This document shows positions 37,091-47,830 of a DNA stretch of 64,000 bases, one piece after another (within the stretch, counting starts at the first letter, position 1; the number at the start of each line of letters is the position of its first letter). The DNA is from Rana temporaria (taxonomy: Eukaryota > Chordata > Amphibia > Anura > Ranidae): assembly GCF_905171775.1 (NCBI RefSeq), contig NC_053492.1, forward strand, positions 278,400,938 through 278,464,937, read 5' to 3'. The position numbers were made by a program, and so were the translations under genes. Below the pieces are notes generated by a model. It had not been told where the DNA came from. It saw only the letters and a list, made by a program, of their open reading frames with translations, and did not search any database.

Positions 37091-37748
37091 TGGCGGCTGG
37101 TCGGCAAGCGTTTAAACATCCATGAAGAGAGTAAGGTAAGCGTGTGAAGAATAAATAGAAAGCTGTTTTATTTTTGAAAAATAAGTAGATTAATGCTATT
37201 TTGGTACATCGGGGGGCTAGAATTTAGAAAAAAAAAAGGTAAAACAATGGTGAACTTAGACTTAAGGCGGATTCTAGACAGCATGGTGACCTAAAGAACA
37301 CCTAAACTCTGCCCACTGGAAAATTCTCTAGTCAGAGCTTACACAGGGCTGAGGAATCTCTTCCCACTCCCATGTCACAGGGATGAGCCAATTAACAAGC
37401 ACCAGTGCTTTTACACGAGAGAAAGGGAAATGAGTCACATGACTCTCCATATTTGGAAGTATCAGATATTGCCTTCACTCCAAGTAACTGAATGAAGGAG
37501 CTAGGGAAAGAACTTTAATAGGAACCCCAAGATTTACCCTGCAAGATCAAAAAACTGGTTTGCTTTAAATCGAGGACAGGAAATGTATGCTGCTATGTAC
37601 TGCAGAGACTATAAGGCAATATTTTGTACCAACTTTTTCATGATAACCTATTATTGCCATTACAATTAAGGCAATGCTGTAGTAATGTAGCTGGATAACA
37701 GAAGTTTTCCTTCGAGCAAGTGTTAACCTGTTCCCAATGTTTGGAAGT
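37091..37748. other. No recognisable feature
   Basis: No terminal repeats or protein motifs seen. Confidence 0.35.
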
Positions 37749-37752
37749 TTAA

Positions 37753-38419
37753 CCCTCCTCTTATGTTAGCTTTCTGTTACTATCCATGATGATGTTAAAG
37801 GGTCGGTTTTGACCTGTGTCTTAAATCAGCCATAAAATACCCTCTGAACAATTATTTATCATCCAATTTGTTTCTTACCTCTTGGTTACCTTGTTAGGCT
37901 TCTTTATCCTTGAAACGATTGGTTTTAATATTGTTGGTGTGACCCCTTAGACCTTTCTTTTGATAGCATACCTCTAATTTTCAAATTTAAAAAATGGTAA
38001 AATTAACCTCAGCAACTCTGAAATGTATTGGTCCTATGTTTCTTTACTTTATTTAGAGAAGCAGACAAGCAGGCAAAGAGATAGGCCCCTCCCTAACTAC
38101 AGCTCACAGGGTTGAGAGGTGATTGGCTGTCAGTGTTACTAAGCAGAGAGAGTGTTTATGATTTCAGTTTTGGCACTTATTAGTGTCCTATAATCCTATA
38201 TTATAACTGGGTCAAAATTGACCCTAACACCATACACGTCTTAATTTTCCCCACATTATTTTATAATTTAGTGAAAAGGATTCCTTTTCTATTACATTGT
38301 TTAAATAGAGGTTCCTGACAAAGTAAAAAAATCTTGATTCAATAAACAAATTTATGTGATACGTATAGACATTCAAAACCTGAAAACGGGTCGGTTCTGA
38401 CCCTAACACAAGAGGAGGG
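37753..38419. mobile_element. piggyBac-like MITE (CCCTCCTCTT ends)
   Basis: Ends CCCTCCTCTTATGTTAG and CTAACACAAGAGGAGGG, flanked by TTAA at 37749-37752 and 38420-38423. Internal 'ggtcaaaattgaccc' and related GGTC/GACC words are typical of a widespread vertebrate piggyBac-derived MITE group. 667 bp, no transposase. Confidence 0.75.
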
Positions 38420-38423
38420 TTAA

Positions 38424-40012
38424 ATATGGTCTGTATTGTATACCATATCAGTAATCAGGGTTGCTAAGTTTATAAATTTCCACTTTCGATTTAAGAAAAA
38501 ATAAAACGTACTTTTAATAATTTGTTTTTGGGCTGTATTTGTTACACTATTGTACTCTGCATTTCTGTCTTCTTATAATAAGTACATCTGGAAGATTTTA
38601 TTTTCCAAACTCATGATAATTTAGTGTTGTTCTTCTACCAACTTGATTGATAGATTTGTTAGTTTTTGTTCCTTCCATTGTTTAACAACAAAAAATGACT
38701 TGGACTGTGCAACATAGTTTTAAATTGACCACAGAAGCCTTTTATTACCACTTATTTTTAATAGCCAAAAGTACATGGCTCAGACTTACTCCACTGCCAT
38801 TAAGATAAGACCTCATCTTACACTAGCGATAGCAAGCTGATAAAAAAAAAAAAAAAAAAAAGGAATCCTCCACATTCGAGGTAGAGGGGTGATACCTCCC
38901 TGCTGTGCTATTGTATTTGGACAGTGCTAGAATACATGATCAGCGTTGCAGCCAATTGGCATGTGATTGAACACAAATTTTCCAGCATTCCTGTGTGAGA
39001 GGAGTTGATCACTAGGTCAACTCCTCTTAAATTGGAAATTTCATAGATTGATCGATATTTGTCCGGTCCATGTTGATCCATCTATGGCCAGCTTAACTCT
39101 TTGGACATTAAACCTTTTGGGACCTATTCCTCCTCCTAGTCATTTAGCTCATCCATATATTTATTTTTCCTTTTTATTTTATTTAAAACAAATGTACTTG
39201 TAGTTTTAGATCTAACAGAAACAGTTGTCCTGGAGCATTTCTTAGATTTTTTTACTCTAAATTTTTTTTGGTTCAATAGATTTTTTAATTTTTTATTTAA
39301 ATGTATGCAGAACATAATAAAACCATGACAAAAGGCTGGATCTACTACATCATAAGCATGTGTCAAACAAAACACAGTGTCAACAACAAGGCCCCATTTG
39401 GTGTTTCAGTGCCCAACTGGTGGCTGAGTAATGGATGATTACGAGCTAACCCCTGGCTAGTAGGGGAAAGAGAGGTAGGAAAGTGGACTAAGTTTACTCT
39501 AAAATTTTAAGAACATTTTACTCTTATTTTACTCTTTCTGTCATGTGCATTTATAATATCTCTAGATTTTAGTATATTCTAGTTAAAGTGAAACTTTAGT
39601 CACGGCAAAACAATCAGAATACATAATGTCAGATTATGTCCATTTGGTATTTTCATGCTTTAAACGTGAGTGTCATAATTCCAGAGTTTTGGGTGTACCT
39701 GATCTGCCCCAGTTTTAAAGCTGAACTCCAGGAATTAGGCTAAATGTGCCCTTGCAGTTACCCCCCCCCCCCCCCACCCCCAACACACACACACTGCAAG
39801 CTTTAAATGCTTTTTTATTTTAAAGGTGCATGAATAAGTGCTCTAAGGCACATCAGGCCCCAGTCACATGTTCACCTTACGTACAATGCAGGGTTAATAG
39901 TCAAGGGACTGCCCAAAGCTCCTCAACAGCCCTGAGGTATGGACAGAAGAGAACACCTCGGGAAAGGGTCGGTATTACACCTTATTCCTGCACCACTAAA
40001 CTAAACAAGCAC
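38424..40012. other. No gene; simple tracts only
   Basis: Contains a poly-A tract at 38841-38862 and a poly-C tract at 39761-39775. No open frame with a motif. Confidence 0.4.
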
Positions 40013-40016
40013 TTAA

Positions 40017-40514
40017 AGTGGATGAAAACCCTCACATACAAAGGAGAAGTGAACAGCCTCAGATGATAAACAGGGAAGCAACAACTCCCCCCCATAATTT
40101 TTACATCCATATCTGCTGTCTTCAGCTATATATGCCATTTATAAAGTTTATCGTATTAGGAAATGTTCTCTTCCTATTTATCAGGGAGTGCGATGTCTGC
40201 GCATACAGTCAAGATAGCTAAAACAGCTGATTGGAGGAAAGGCACACACCCCCTCTCCACATAGACAGAGACTATCAGAGGTGTTTTGTAACAGGGCCAG
40301 CTGCCTGCTAATCTATTTTTTAGCAACCTCCCCGGACAGAAATTTCAGGCTGCTTTTATCTGATGTGTTAGAGAATTTGTCAGGATTTATCTGGCTAATA
40401 ACAGAGGAACTGGTCAGGTGAACGCTAGGGGACTTAGCTCTGTGAAAAGAGATAACAAAACACTGCAGATATATGTGTCCAGCACAAATTTCATGAATTG
40501 AGTTTATACTCACT
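40017..40514. mobile_element. piggyBac-like MITE (AGTGGATG ends)
   Basis: Flanked by TTAA at 40013-40016 and 40515-40518. The left end AGTGGATGAAAACCC and right end GAGTTTATACTCACT are imperfect inverted repeats. 498 bp, non-coding. Confidence 0.55.
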
Positions 40515-40518
40515 TTAA

Positions 40519-41409
40519 CCCTTGAGCCACTGCAATGGTAAATTGTATCTAATTTCTGCAGTTTAGCTCTAAAGAAAAATGTAGTTTTCTATCCGACAGC
40601 CTTTACATATTACAGTTTTCTCTGTTTCAAAGCTAAGTTTGAATGTGGCTGTGTAGTTTGGAGATCCTGCAGAGACTTGAGTGGGATGGGATCTCCAACC
40701 CTGTGTCCTGGTATTATGAATAGCCAGCAGGTTGTGTGCCCAGGTGCGCACAACCAATATAATGAGAGACTGGTGAGAGGAAGGTGGAGTGTGTACAGCT
40801 GGCTGCTGGTGTCTCTGTGTTGGGACAAACGCTGTGTGCGGACAGACGCTGTATGCGTTGAAGGGATTTGGAGCCGTGTGCATCCAGGCCCGTGGGTCTG
40901 GAGGAGCTGCTGGTTTGAGGGACCAGTACCTGTGGCAGCAGTGCCGTTAAAGAGTAGCCAGGTGGGCTGGTATTTTCAGTTGTCTGAATAACGTTTAAAC
41001 CCCTAAATTCCCCCAGTGTGTCAGTGTGTGAAGGGAGCGATGAGAGGTGCACTTCTGTACTGTACTGTCCTGGTCAGGACAGACCAAGGCCCAAGCCTGT
41101 GAAGGATGTAGTAGCTGGGTGCTGCAGAATAAGAAGCCAAGCTAAGGTACAGTGTTTTGTGCATGACCACTGGTACTGTGTGTTTGACGGTCAAGGGGAC
41201 CACAAGGCTGATTGCTGTTTATGTTAATTTGGTATCAGAAACCTCTCCCTGGGAATCTGTTTGATGAGGACTTTCTTTTAACTAAAATAGGGCAGGAAAA
41301 GCCCTTGAATTGCACAACCAATGAGCTAAACAACCCCCAACTTGTCGCAATATGCAAAAAGACTAGATTTGTCTATGGTGAACTAATTGTTATAAAACGA
41401 CCATGAATA
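40519..41409. other. GC-richer unassigned sequence, possibly an old LTR
   Basis: 40650-41230 has the composition of an LTR and short repeats ('acgctgtgtgcggacagacg'), but no TG...CA ends, polyadenylation signal or duplication can be defined. Open frames on both strands (up to 112 codons) carry no motif. Confidence 0.3.
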
Positions 41410-41417
41410 CCATTACT

Positions 41418-42530
41418 TAAGGTGACCAGATTTTTTAAATGAAATCCGGGGACATATTTTTTCTTTACTAGTAATGGCAACAATCAGCAACTCTCTGTCC
41501 ATCAGTCCGCCTCACGGCCTCTCAAGTCTTAGGCCTCGTACACACGACAGAATCCATCAAGAAACTTGGTGGCAGAGCTTTTTTGCCGAGGAAAACGGTT
41601 GTGTGTATGTTTTTCGTCGAGAAGACTATCGAGGAGTTCTCTTTTTCCTCGTCTGGAGTCTCAATTTCCTTGTCGTGTTCCTCATCGGGCTGGTTTTTGA
41701 CGAGAAACACGTTCGTGTGTATGCTTAGAAACCCGCGCGTGCTCAGAATAAAGTATGAGACGGGAGCGCACCTTCGGTAAAAGTAGGGTTTGTAATGGAG
41801 ATAGCACATTTGTCACACTGTAACAGACTGAAAAGTGCAAATCGTCTCCTAACAAACTTTTACTTAACAGTTAACACGCAGTAACATGAGATTAGCAAAA
41901 GCAGCCCCAAGGGCTGTTCTAGTGGAACTGAACTTCCCCTGCCGTCGTATGTGTTGTACGTCACCGCATTTGAGAACAACGAGATTTGGTCTTGACAGTG
42001 TGTACGCAAAGAAAGCTTGTCAAGTTTCTCGACAAGCCTAACAAGGAACTCGTTGAGGAAAACAATGTTTCATTAACGACGAGTTCCTCGGTCGTGTGTA
42101 CGAGGCCTGACTCTTCAGGCCCGGCTACTACTAGATGGGGAGCGGAGGAAGATCACTCTGCCAGGGAAGGCAAGGAGATAAACAGGTGGCTGGCAAGGAT
42201 TTGAGCCAAGGCAGAAGAACATGCGAGCGAAGCTGAATGGACATGCCCCCGAAACTGAAGAAATATTCCCTCCGCTCCGACCAGCACATGATTATCAGAA
42301 AGGGTCACAGATAATGGGAAAAATACAACCCCCCTAAGTTAGTAGGCACGCCGGAGCGGGGGGGTGTAATTCTATTTTTTTTATTTTAATTCTGCACTGA
42401 CTTTCTTTGAAATTGCCCCTGCCCCCAATTAAATCCAATCTGGGAACAAAACCAGGGACAGACTTGGTCCGGGGACAGTGTCCTCGATCAGGGGACTGTC
42501 CCCTGAAACTGGGGATGTCTGGTCACCCTA
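41418..42530. mobile_element. hAT-like element, TSD CCATTACT, with nested MITE
   Basis: Ends TAAGGTGACCAGA at 41418 and TCTGGTCACCCTA at 42530, flanked by perfect 8-bp duplications CCATTACT at 41410-41417 and 42531-42538. Internal 'atccggggaca' and 'gggggactgtcccc'-like words pair near the ends. The Harbinger-like element at 41532-42107 is nested. No transposase. Confidence 0.8.
41532..42107. mobile_element. Harbinger-like MITE nested in a hAT-like element
   Basis: Terminal inverted repeats GGCCTCGTACACACGAC and GTCGTGTGTACGAGGCC match perfectly over 17 bp. Flanks are TTA and TGA. 576 bp with complementary 'tcgaga'/'tcgttgag' subterminal blocks. Confidence 0.7.
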
Positions 42531-43021
42531 CCATTACTACCATCTACAAAAGCTGATTCCATGGTGGTTTTTCTAAGATTACTTACAGTTCTTTCTGAGC
42601 CCAACCCAAAACAGTATGTGAGGAGTCAGATGTCTTAAATGGCATAGCAGCTGCAGATTTAAAGTTCTGAAGCTATAGGTCAGCATAATAGTTACAACCT
42701 CAATGATTATCTTGTTACTACACTGTATGCATAATGTTTTGTAGCTGTTGTACAGGACGCCATGGCTGGGTCCTGGAAGGACGTTATATTTCCCCTCTGT
42801 TTGGACTGTGGTGCCTTTAAGGGAACGGAAAGGGTTAATGCACCTGTCCAAGGAAGGAGTTTAAAGCAGACAGGAAGTGCAGGTGAGAGTGGAGGAGTGT
42901 AGGAGAGTCTGTGCATGGTGAATGGTGGACAAGGAAAGCTGTGGAAGCTATGAAAAGCTGTGAAAGGACTTGGCAGTGTGTTGCCTGAAAGCCTGCTACT
43001 GAAGGACTTACCTGCAAGGAC

Positions 43022-43028
43022 TATTTAA
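43022..43028 (+). promoter_or_regulatory. Candidate TATA box of the 5' LTR
   Basis: TATTTAA lies about 85 bp upstream of AATAAA and 150 bp before the LTR end, a plausible position for the retrotransposon promoter. Assignment rests on sequence and position only. Confidence 0.4.
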
Positions 43029-43109
43029 CTGCGATAGCAGTTCTGAGCTGTACAAGTCGGTGAGACTGTTATTTCCTTTGTTTTTGCTGCTGCTAAGCCA
43101 TTTAAGTTT

Positions 43110-43115
43110 AATAAA
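43110..43115 (+). terminator. AATAAA polyadenylation signal in the LTR
   Basis: The same signal is at 48120-48125 in the 3' LTR, where it would act to end the genomic transcript. Confidence 0.6.
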
Positions 43116-43176
43116 CCTTAGTTTTGATTTAAAAAGCCTGTGTCCTGCGATCAAGCTGGTCCCCCAAACATTACAC

Positions 43177-43194
43177 TGGTGCTCGAATGCGGGC
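43177..43194 (+). promoter_or_regulatory. Primer-binding region
   Basis: TGGTGCTCGAATGCGGGC begins one base after the LTR. TGG is complementary to the CCA end of a tRNA. I cannot assign the tRNA with confidence. Confidence 0.55.
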
Positions 43195-43300
43195 AGGACA
43201 GAATAACAGGCATAAGAAGAGAAAAAAAAAAAAAACTTTTTTTCTTTTTGCATTGGACTTTATATTGAACTGACATTTAAAGAGACAGTACATTGAATTT

Positions 43301-46300
43301 ATGTCCTGGGTTAAAGCTGCACAAACATTGAAAGTTGAAGCAATGGAGGAGCTAATTAAACAGCTGACCTTGGCTAACATGCAAGCGCAGACTCGCAATG
43401 AGGAAGCTAATCAGCGCTTAGCAGCCCAGCTGGAGGCACAACAAACTTACCACAAAGAGGCGCTGGCTCTGCAGCAAGAAAATACTCGCCTGTTGGCGGC
43501 CCAGCAAGCGATGCAGCAAGGGGTTATGCAGGCTCAGGTGACGGCTTTAAAGGAAGCAGTGCAGCAGCTGTCTCAGGTTCGGGAACAAGCGGCTGTTGCC
43601 CCTGGCAACCAGGTGACTGTGAGGGCAAGCCATTTTCTACAGAAATTATCCCTGAGCGATGATGTAGAGGCATTTCTTGCTACATTTGAGAGGACAGCGG
43701 AGAGAGAAGGATGGTCTCAGGACCAGTGGGCCGGCCTCATTGCTCCTTTTCTCACTGGAGATCCTCAAAAAGCCTACTTTGACCTGCCACCAGATGATGC
43801 TAAAGACTATCAAAAGTTAAAGGCAGAAATTCTGGCTCGTCTGGGGGTGACTACGGCCGTTCGGGCCCAACGTGTACACCAATGGAAATATCGTCCAGAT
43901 CGGCCACCCCGGTCTCAAATGCATGACCTGGTGCAACTAGTAAAAAAATGGCTGCAGCCTGAGGTGTTGTCTGGCCCCCAAATTGTGGAGCGGGTCGTGC
44001 TGGACCGATACCTGAGGTCCCTGCCAGATGACCTCCAACGGTGGGTCAGCCATGGAGACCCCAAAACAGCAAACCTCCTTGTTGAGATGGTGGAACGATA
44101 TACAGTGGTGGAGGACCTGCTCGGACCTACCAAGCGCATAGGGCCTAGTCTGCCACGGCCTGTTCGACCAACTGCTGCCCTTCGAAAGGATGTTCCAAGG
44201 AGCCCTGGGACAAACACCCCGGAAGGCCAAGAGACACTCCCGGTACCTTTGCAGCGTTCTGTTCCTGTTCGGAGAGGAGGGGATGTACAATGTTGGCGAT
44301 GTCATTCCTGGAGTCATACCCGGGCACACTGCCCACTGCAAGAGGAGCCCATGGAATGCGGGGTTCTTCGGAGGGGGTCCTTTTGTGCCCACAAAGTGTG
44401 CACCACACACCTCGAACTGGATGAGGAAAAGTTTGAGTGTGAAGTCCAAGTGAACCACCTCCCTGCCCGGGCTTTGTTGGACTCTGGAAGCATGGTAACC
44501 CTGGTTCATCCTAGAGTGATTGGGAAGATCGGTCCGGTAAGAAAAACTTTACGGGTGGTATGCATTCACGGGGACACTAGAGAGTACCCGCTCATCACGT
44601 TGTCTATCTCCTCAGCATGTGGCACTGTTACTCAAGAGGTGGGGGTGATAAAGAACTTGGTGCATGATGTTATAATAGGACGAGACTGTCCATTGTTTAC
44701 AAAACTGTGGGAACAAGGAGAACAGTTCAGAGACTGGGGAGAAACTAGCCCCCCTGTTCCTGCTGCTGAGAGGGATAACCCTGAACTGCCAAACGTTAAT
44801 GTGGACCCAGATGGGGAAAATGCTAATGATTGGGTTAATGGTGATGAAAGTAGTGTTGATACTATTGAGGATGTCAAGATATGTGGTCCACAGACCTACC
44901 AAAACACTAAGGGGGAGGAGCCTTTCCCACTTCAGGTAATGCTGGGGGAAGAGGATGAGGAAGTGGCCTCTACCCCTGCGCTGCCGGATTTGGGTGTTCC
45001 CCATGGGGCATTTGGGACTGCTCAGATGCAGGACCCCACTTTTGCCCATGCACGGGAACAAGTGGTAGTAGTAAATGGGGTTCCCCAAGAGCCAGGTGCG
45101 AATGAGAGGTGGCCACACTTTGCAATATATAATGAATTGCTGTATCGGGTTACCAAGGAGAGAGAAAATGTGGTAGAGCAATTGTTGGTACCCCAACAAT
45201 ATAGACGAAAGGTTCTGGACCTGGCCCATAACGATGTGTTAGGGGGACACCTGGGAGTTGAAAAAACGGAGGCACGGATCACCGACAGGTTTTACTGGCC
45301 AGGTCTGAAAGCAGAGGTAAAGAGATACTGTACCTCTTGTCCGACCTGTCAGTTGACCGCTCCGGTGACTCATTTTCGGAGCCCTTTGGTCCCTCTGCCC
45401 ATAATTGAGGTCCCATTCGAGAGGATAGCCATGGATATAGTGGGTCCCTTGGTAAAGTCAGCTCGAGGTCACTCTTACATATTGGTGATTCTTGACTATG
45501 CCACCCGATATCCTGAGGCGCTACCCCTGCGGAATACCTCCTCAAAGGCCATTGCCCGGGAATTATTCCAGATGTTTACACGGACTGGTTTCCCCAAGGA
45601 AATACTCACAGACCAGGGTACCCCGTTTATGTCAAGGGTTATGGCCGATGTGTGTAAGCTGTTCCGGATTAAACAGCTACGCACATCGGTCTACCATCCC
45701 CAAACGGACGGGTTGGTGGAACGCTTTAATAAGACCCTTAAATCTATGCTCAAGAAAGTGGTACAAAGGGATGGGAAAGATTGGGACTGCCTGTTACCAG
45801 CTCTCCTGTTTGCTATCCGGGAAGTGCCCCAGGCCTCCACGGGTTTTTCGCCCTTTGAGTTGGTATATGGGCGGAGACCTCGCGGACTTCTTGACGTGGT
45901 TAAAGAGGAGTGGGAAAGTGAACCTGTTCAGCATAAGAGTGTCCTGGAATATGTCTCCCAAATGCAGGAAAGGATCCAAACCGTGATGCCGCTAGTCAAA
46001 GAGCATTTGCAAAAAGCCCAGGAGGCTCAACGACGGGTCTATAACAGGGCTGCTAAAATAAGGCACTTCCAAGTGGGGGATCGAGTAGCGGTGCTAATTC
46101 CCACTGTGGAAAGTAAGTTCTTAGCCAGGTGGCAAGGACCCTTTGAAGTTGTGGAAAAAGTGGGAGAGGTCAATTATAGAGTCCACCAGCCAGGCAAGAG
46201 GAAACCGTATCAGATATATCATGTCAACTTGTTAAAGCCCTGGACAGACAGGGAACCGGTGACCTCCCTGGCTAGTGCAAGGCTTGAGCCACAGGTTGGG

Positions 46301-47830
46301 GTGGAGAGTGTCCAAGTAGCAAATACCCTATCTAAATACCAAAGTCAGCAGGCAAAGGAGTTCTTGCAGAGAAATAAAGAGAAGTTTTCAGACTTGCCGG
46401 GGCTAACTAGTATCATAGAGCATGATATTATCACGGAACCTGGAGTCAAAGTTTTTGTCAGGCCCTACCGCATCCCAGAGGCTCAAAGGAAGGCCGTTTC
46501 AGAGGAAGTAAAGAAGATGCTGGACCTGGGGATCATTGAGGAATCGCAGAGTGAGTGGTCGAGCCCGATTGTGTTGGTACCAAAGCCCAACGGGACTCTG
46601 CGATTCTGCAATGATTTCCGGAAGCTTAATGAAGTTTCACGGTTTGATGCCTACCCCATGCCCCGGGTAGATGAACTTATTGAGAGACTAGGTCCAGCTA
46701 GGTATATCACAACATTAGACCTTACCAAGGGGTATTGGCAAATCCCATTAACTAAGGCTGCTAAAAAGAAAACTGCTTTTTCTACTCCAGAGGGGAGTTT
46801 TCAGTACAAAAGAATGCCTTTTGGACTGCAAACTGCTCCAGCCACGTTCCAGCGAGCAATGGATAGGATTTTACGACCTCATCGGGAGTATGCCTCAGTG
46901 TACTTGGACGACATAGTCATTTTTAGCAGAGACTGGGAGTCACACTTGCCCAAAGTCCAGGCAGTACTGGACTCTCTCTGGAAAGAGGGGTTTACAATAA
47001 ACCCTGAAAAATGTGCTTTGGGAATGGAGGAGGTGAAATACCTGGGCTATATTGTGGGTAGAGGGGTGGTGAAACCTCAGGTCAGCAAGGTAGAGGCTAT
47101 AAAGAGTTGGCCCCGCCCCCTCACAAAAAAGCAGGTACGTGCATTCCTGGGCATGGTGGGATACTACAGGAGGTTCGTACCCAACTTTGCCACATTGGCG
47201 GCTCCATTGACCGATCTGACTAAGGGTCGGAAATCGGTCATGGTGGAGTGGAATGCAGACGCTGAGAAGGCTTTTTTGGTGCTCAAGTCAGCACTGTGCC
47301 AACACCCTGTCTTGATAGCGCCCAATTTTTCAGAAGAGTTTGTTGTCCAAACTGATGCTTCCGATGTAGGATTGGGAGCTGTATTATCACAGGTTGTTCA
47401 TGGTGAGGAGCACCCAGTAGTCTTCCTCAGTAGGAAGTTGACACCAGCGGAGAAAAACTACGCTATTATTGAAAGAGAGTGTCTGGCCATTAAGTGGGCT
47501 CTGGAGTCCCTCAGATATTACCTCTTGGGGAGGAAATTTAGGTTAGTTTCTGATCATGCCCCTTTAACGTGGCTGAGGCAAGGTAAAGGGACTAATGCCA
47601 GGATTACCAGGTGGTTCCTGGCGCTCCAAGAGTTTAAGTTTATAGTGGAGCATAGGCCCGGGAGACTGCATCAAAATGCAGATGCCCTCTCCCGAGTCCA
47701 TTGTTTTAGCTCCACTGTTGCCTCCACCTCCTTGGCGTTGGGGCACAGGGGGGGGATATGTACAGGACGCCATGGCTGGGTCCTGGAAGGACGTTATATT
47801 TCCCCTCTGTTTGGACTGTGGTGCCTTTAA
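43301..47830 (+). CDS. Gag-Pol polyprotein of Gmr1-like Gypsy retrotransposon
   Basis: One 1,509-residue frame without stops encodes the whole replication machinery of the element. Residues about 15-90 form a glutamine-rich coiled coil. About 105-275 are a capsid domain whose second half resembles the SCAN domain (PEVLSGPQIVERVVLDRYL, then LPDDLQRWV). A CCHC zinc knuckle starts at C331. The aspartic protease motif LLDSGS has D394. Integrase has an HHCC finger (H643, H650, C680, C683), catalytic D712, D771 and E807 with 35 residues between the last two, and a later GPF motif. Reverse transcriptase follows, with YLDD at 1201-1204. RNase H has D1352 and D1418. All key residues are present. The first ATG has weak context; ATG at 43343 (residue 15) has purine at -3 and G at +4 and may be the real start. 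There is no gag stop or frameshift, so how Gag is made in excess is unclear. The last 24 codons lie in the 3' LTR. No envelope gene is present. Confidence 0.93.
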   Translation: MSWVKAAQTLKVEAMEELIKQLTLANMQAQTRNEEANQRLAAQLEAQQTYHKEALALQQENTRLLAAQQAMQQGVMQAQVTALKEAVQQLSQVREQAAVAPGNQVTVRASHFLQKLSLSDDVEAFLATFERTAEREGWSQDQWAGLIAPFLTGDPQKAYFDLPPDDAKDYQKLKAEILARLGVTTAVRAQRVHQWKYRPDRPPRSQMHDLVQLVKKWLQPEVLSGPQIVERVVLDRYLRSLPDDLQRWVSHGDPKTANLLVEMVERYTVVEDLLGPTKRIGPSLPRPVRPTAALRKDVPRSPGTNTPEGQETLPVPLQRSVPVRRGGDVQCWRCHSWSHTRAHCPLQEEPMECGVLRRGSFCAHKVCTTHLELDEEKFECEVQVNHLPARALLDSGSMVTLVHPRVIGKIGPVRKTLRVVCIHGDTREYPLITLSISSACGTVTQEVGVIKNLVHDVIIGRDCPLFTKLWEQGEQFRDWGETSPPVPAAERDNPELPNVNVDPDGENANDWVNGDESSVDTIEDVKICGPQTYQNTKGEEPFPLQVMLGEEDEEVASTPALPDLGVPHGAFGTAQMQDPTFAHAREQVVVVNGVPQEPGANERWPHFAIYNELLYRVTKERENVVEQLLVPQQYRRKVLDLAHNDVLGGHLGVEKTEARITDRFYWPGLKAEVKRYCTSCPTCQLTAPVTHFRSPLVPLPIIEVPFERIAMDIVGPLVKSARGHSYILVILDYATRYPEALPLRNTSSKAIARELFQMFTRTGFPKEILTDQGTPFMSRVMADVCKLFRIKQLRTSVYHPQTDGLVERFNKTLKSMLKKVVQRDGKDWDCLLPALLFAIREVPQASTGFSPFELVYGRRPRGLLDVVKEEWESEPVQHKSVLEYVSQMQERIQTVMPLVKEHLQKAQEAQRRVYNRAAKIRHFQVGDRVAVLIPTVESKFLARWQGPFEVVEKVGEVNYRVHQPGKRKPYQIYHVNLLKPWTDREPVTSLASARLEPQVGVESVQVANTLSKYQSQQAKEFLQRNKEKFSDLPGLTSIIEHDIITEPGVKVFVRPYRIPEAQRKAVSEEVKKMLDLGIIEESQSEWSSPIVLVPKPNGTLRFCNDFRKLNEVSRFDAYPMPRVDELIERLGPARYITTLDLTKGYWQIPLTKAAKKKTAFSTPEGSFQYKRMPFGLQTAPATFQRAMDRILRPHREYASVYLDDIVIFSRDWESHLPKVQAVLDSLWKEGFTINPEKCALGMEEVKYLGYIVGRGVVKPQVSKVEAIKSWPRPLTKKQVRAFLGMVGYYRRFVPNFATLAAPLTDLTKGRKSVMVEWNADAEKAFLVLKSALCQHPVLIAPNFSEEFVVQTDASDVGLGAVLSQVVHGEEHPVVFLSRKLTPAEKNYAIIERECLAIKWALESLRYYLLGRKFRLVSDHAPLTWLRQGKGTNARITRWFLALQEFKFIVEHRPGRLHQNADALSRVHCFSSTVASTSLALGHRGGICTGRHGWVLEGRYISPLFGLWCL
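47743..47758 (+). promoter_or_regulatory. Polypurine tract
   Basis: A G-rich run ('caggggggggata') lies directly before the 3' LTR, where plus-strand synthesis would be primed. It falls inside the coding frame. Confidence 0.7.

Larger units (their letters stand above)
42749..43175 (+). repeat. 5' LTR
   Basis: Begins TGTACAGGACGCC and ends CCAAACATTACA. A TATTTAA box at 43022-43028 and AATAAA at 43110-43115 are placed as expected for a core promoter and polyadenylation signal. No difference from the 3' LTR was seen on side-by-side reading. Confidence 0.93.

Noticed and set aside
40650..41230. Possible solo LTR
   Set aside because: Composition is suggestive, but TG...CA ends, a polyadenylation signal and a target duplication could not be found.
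41418..42530. Possible autonomous hAT transposon
   Set aside because: Ends and duplication are clear, but the interior has no transposase remnant once the nested MITE is removed.
43937..45986. Long antisense and alternative-frame ORFs (164-205 codons) within the retrotransposon
   Set aside because: They shadow the gag-pol frame and carry no motif.
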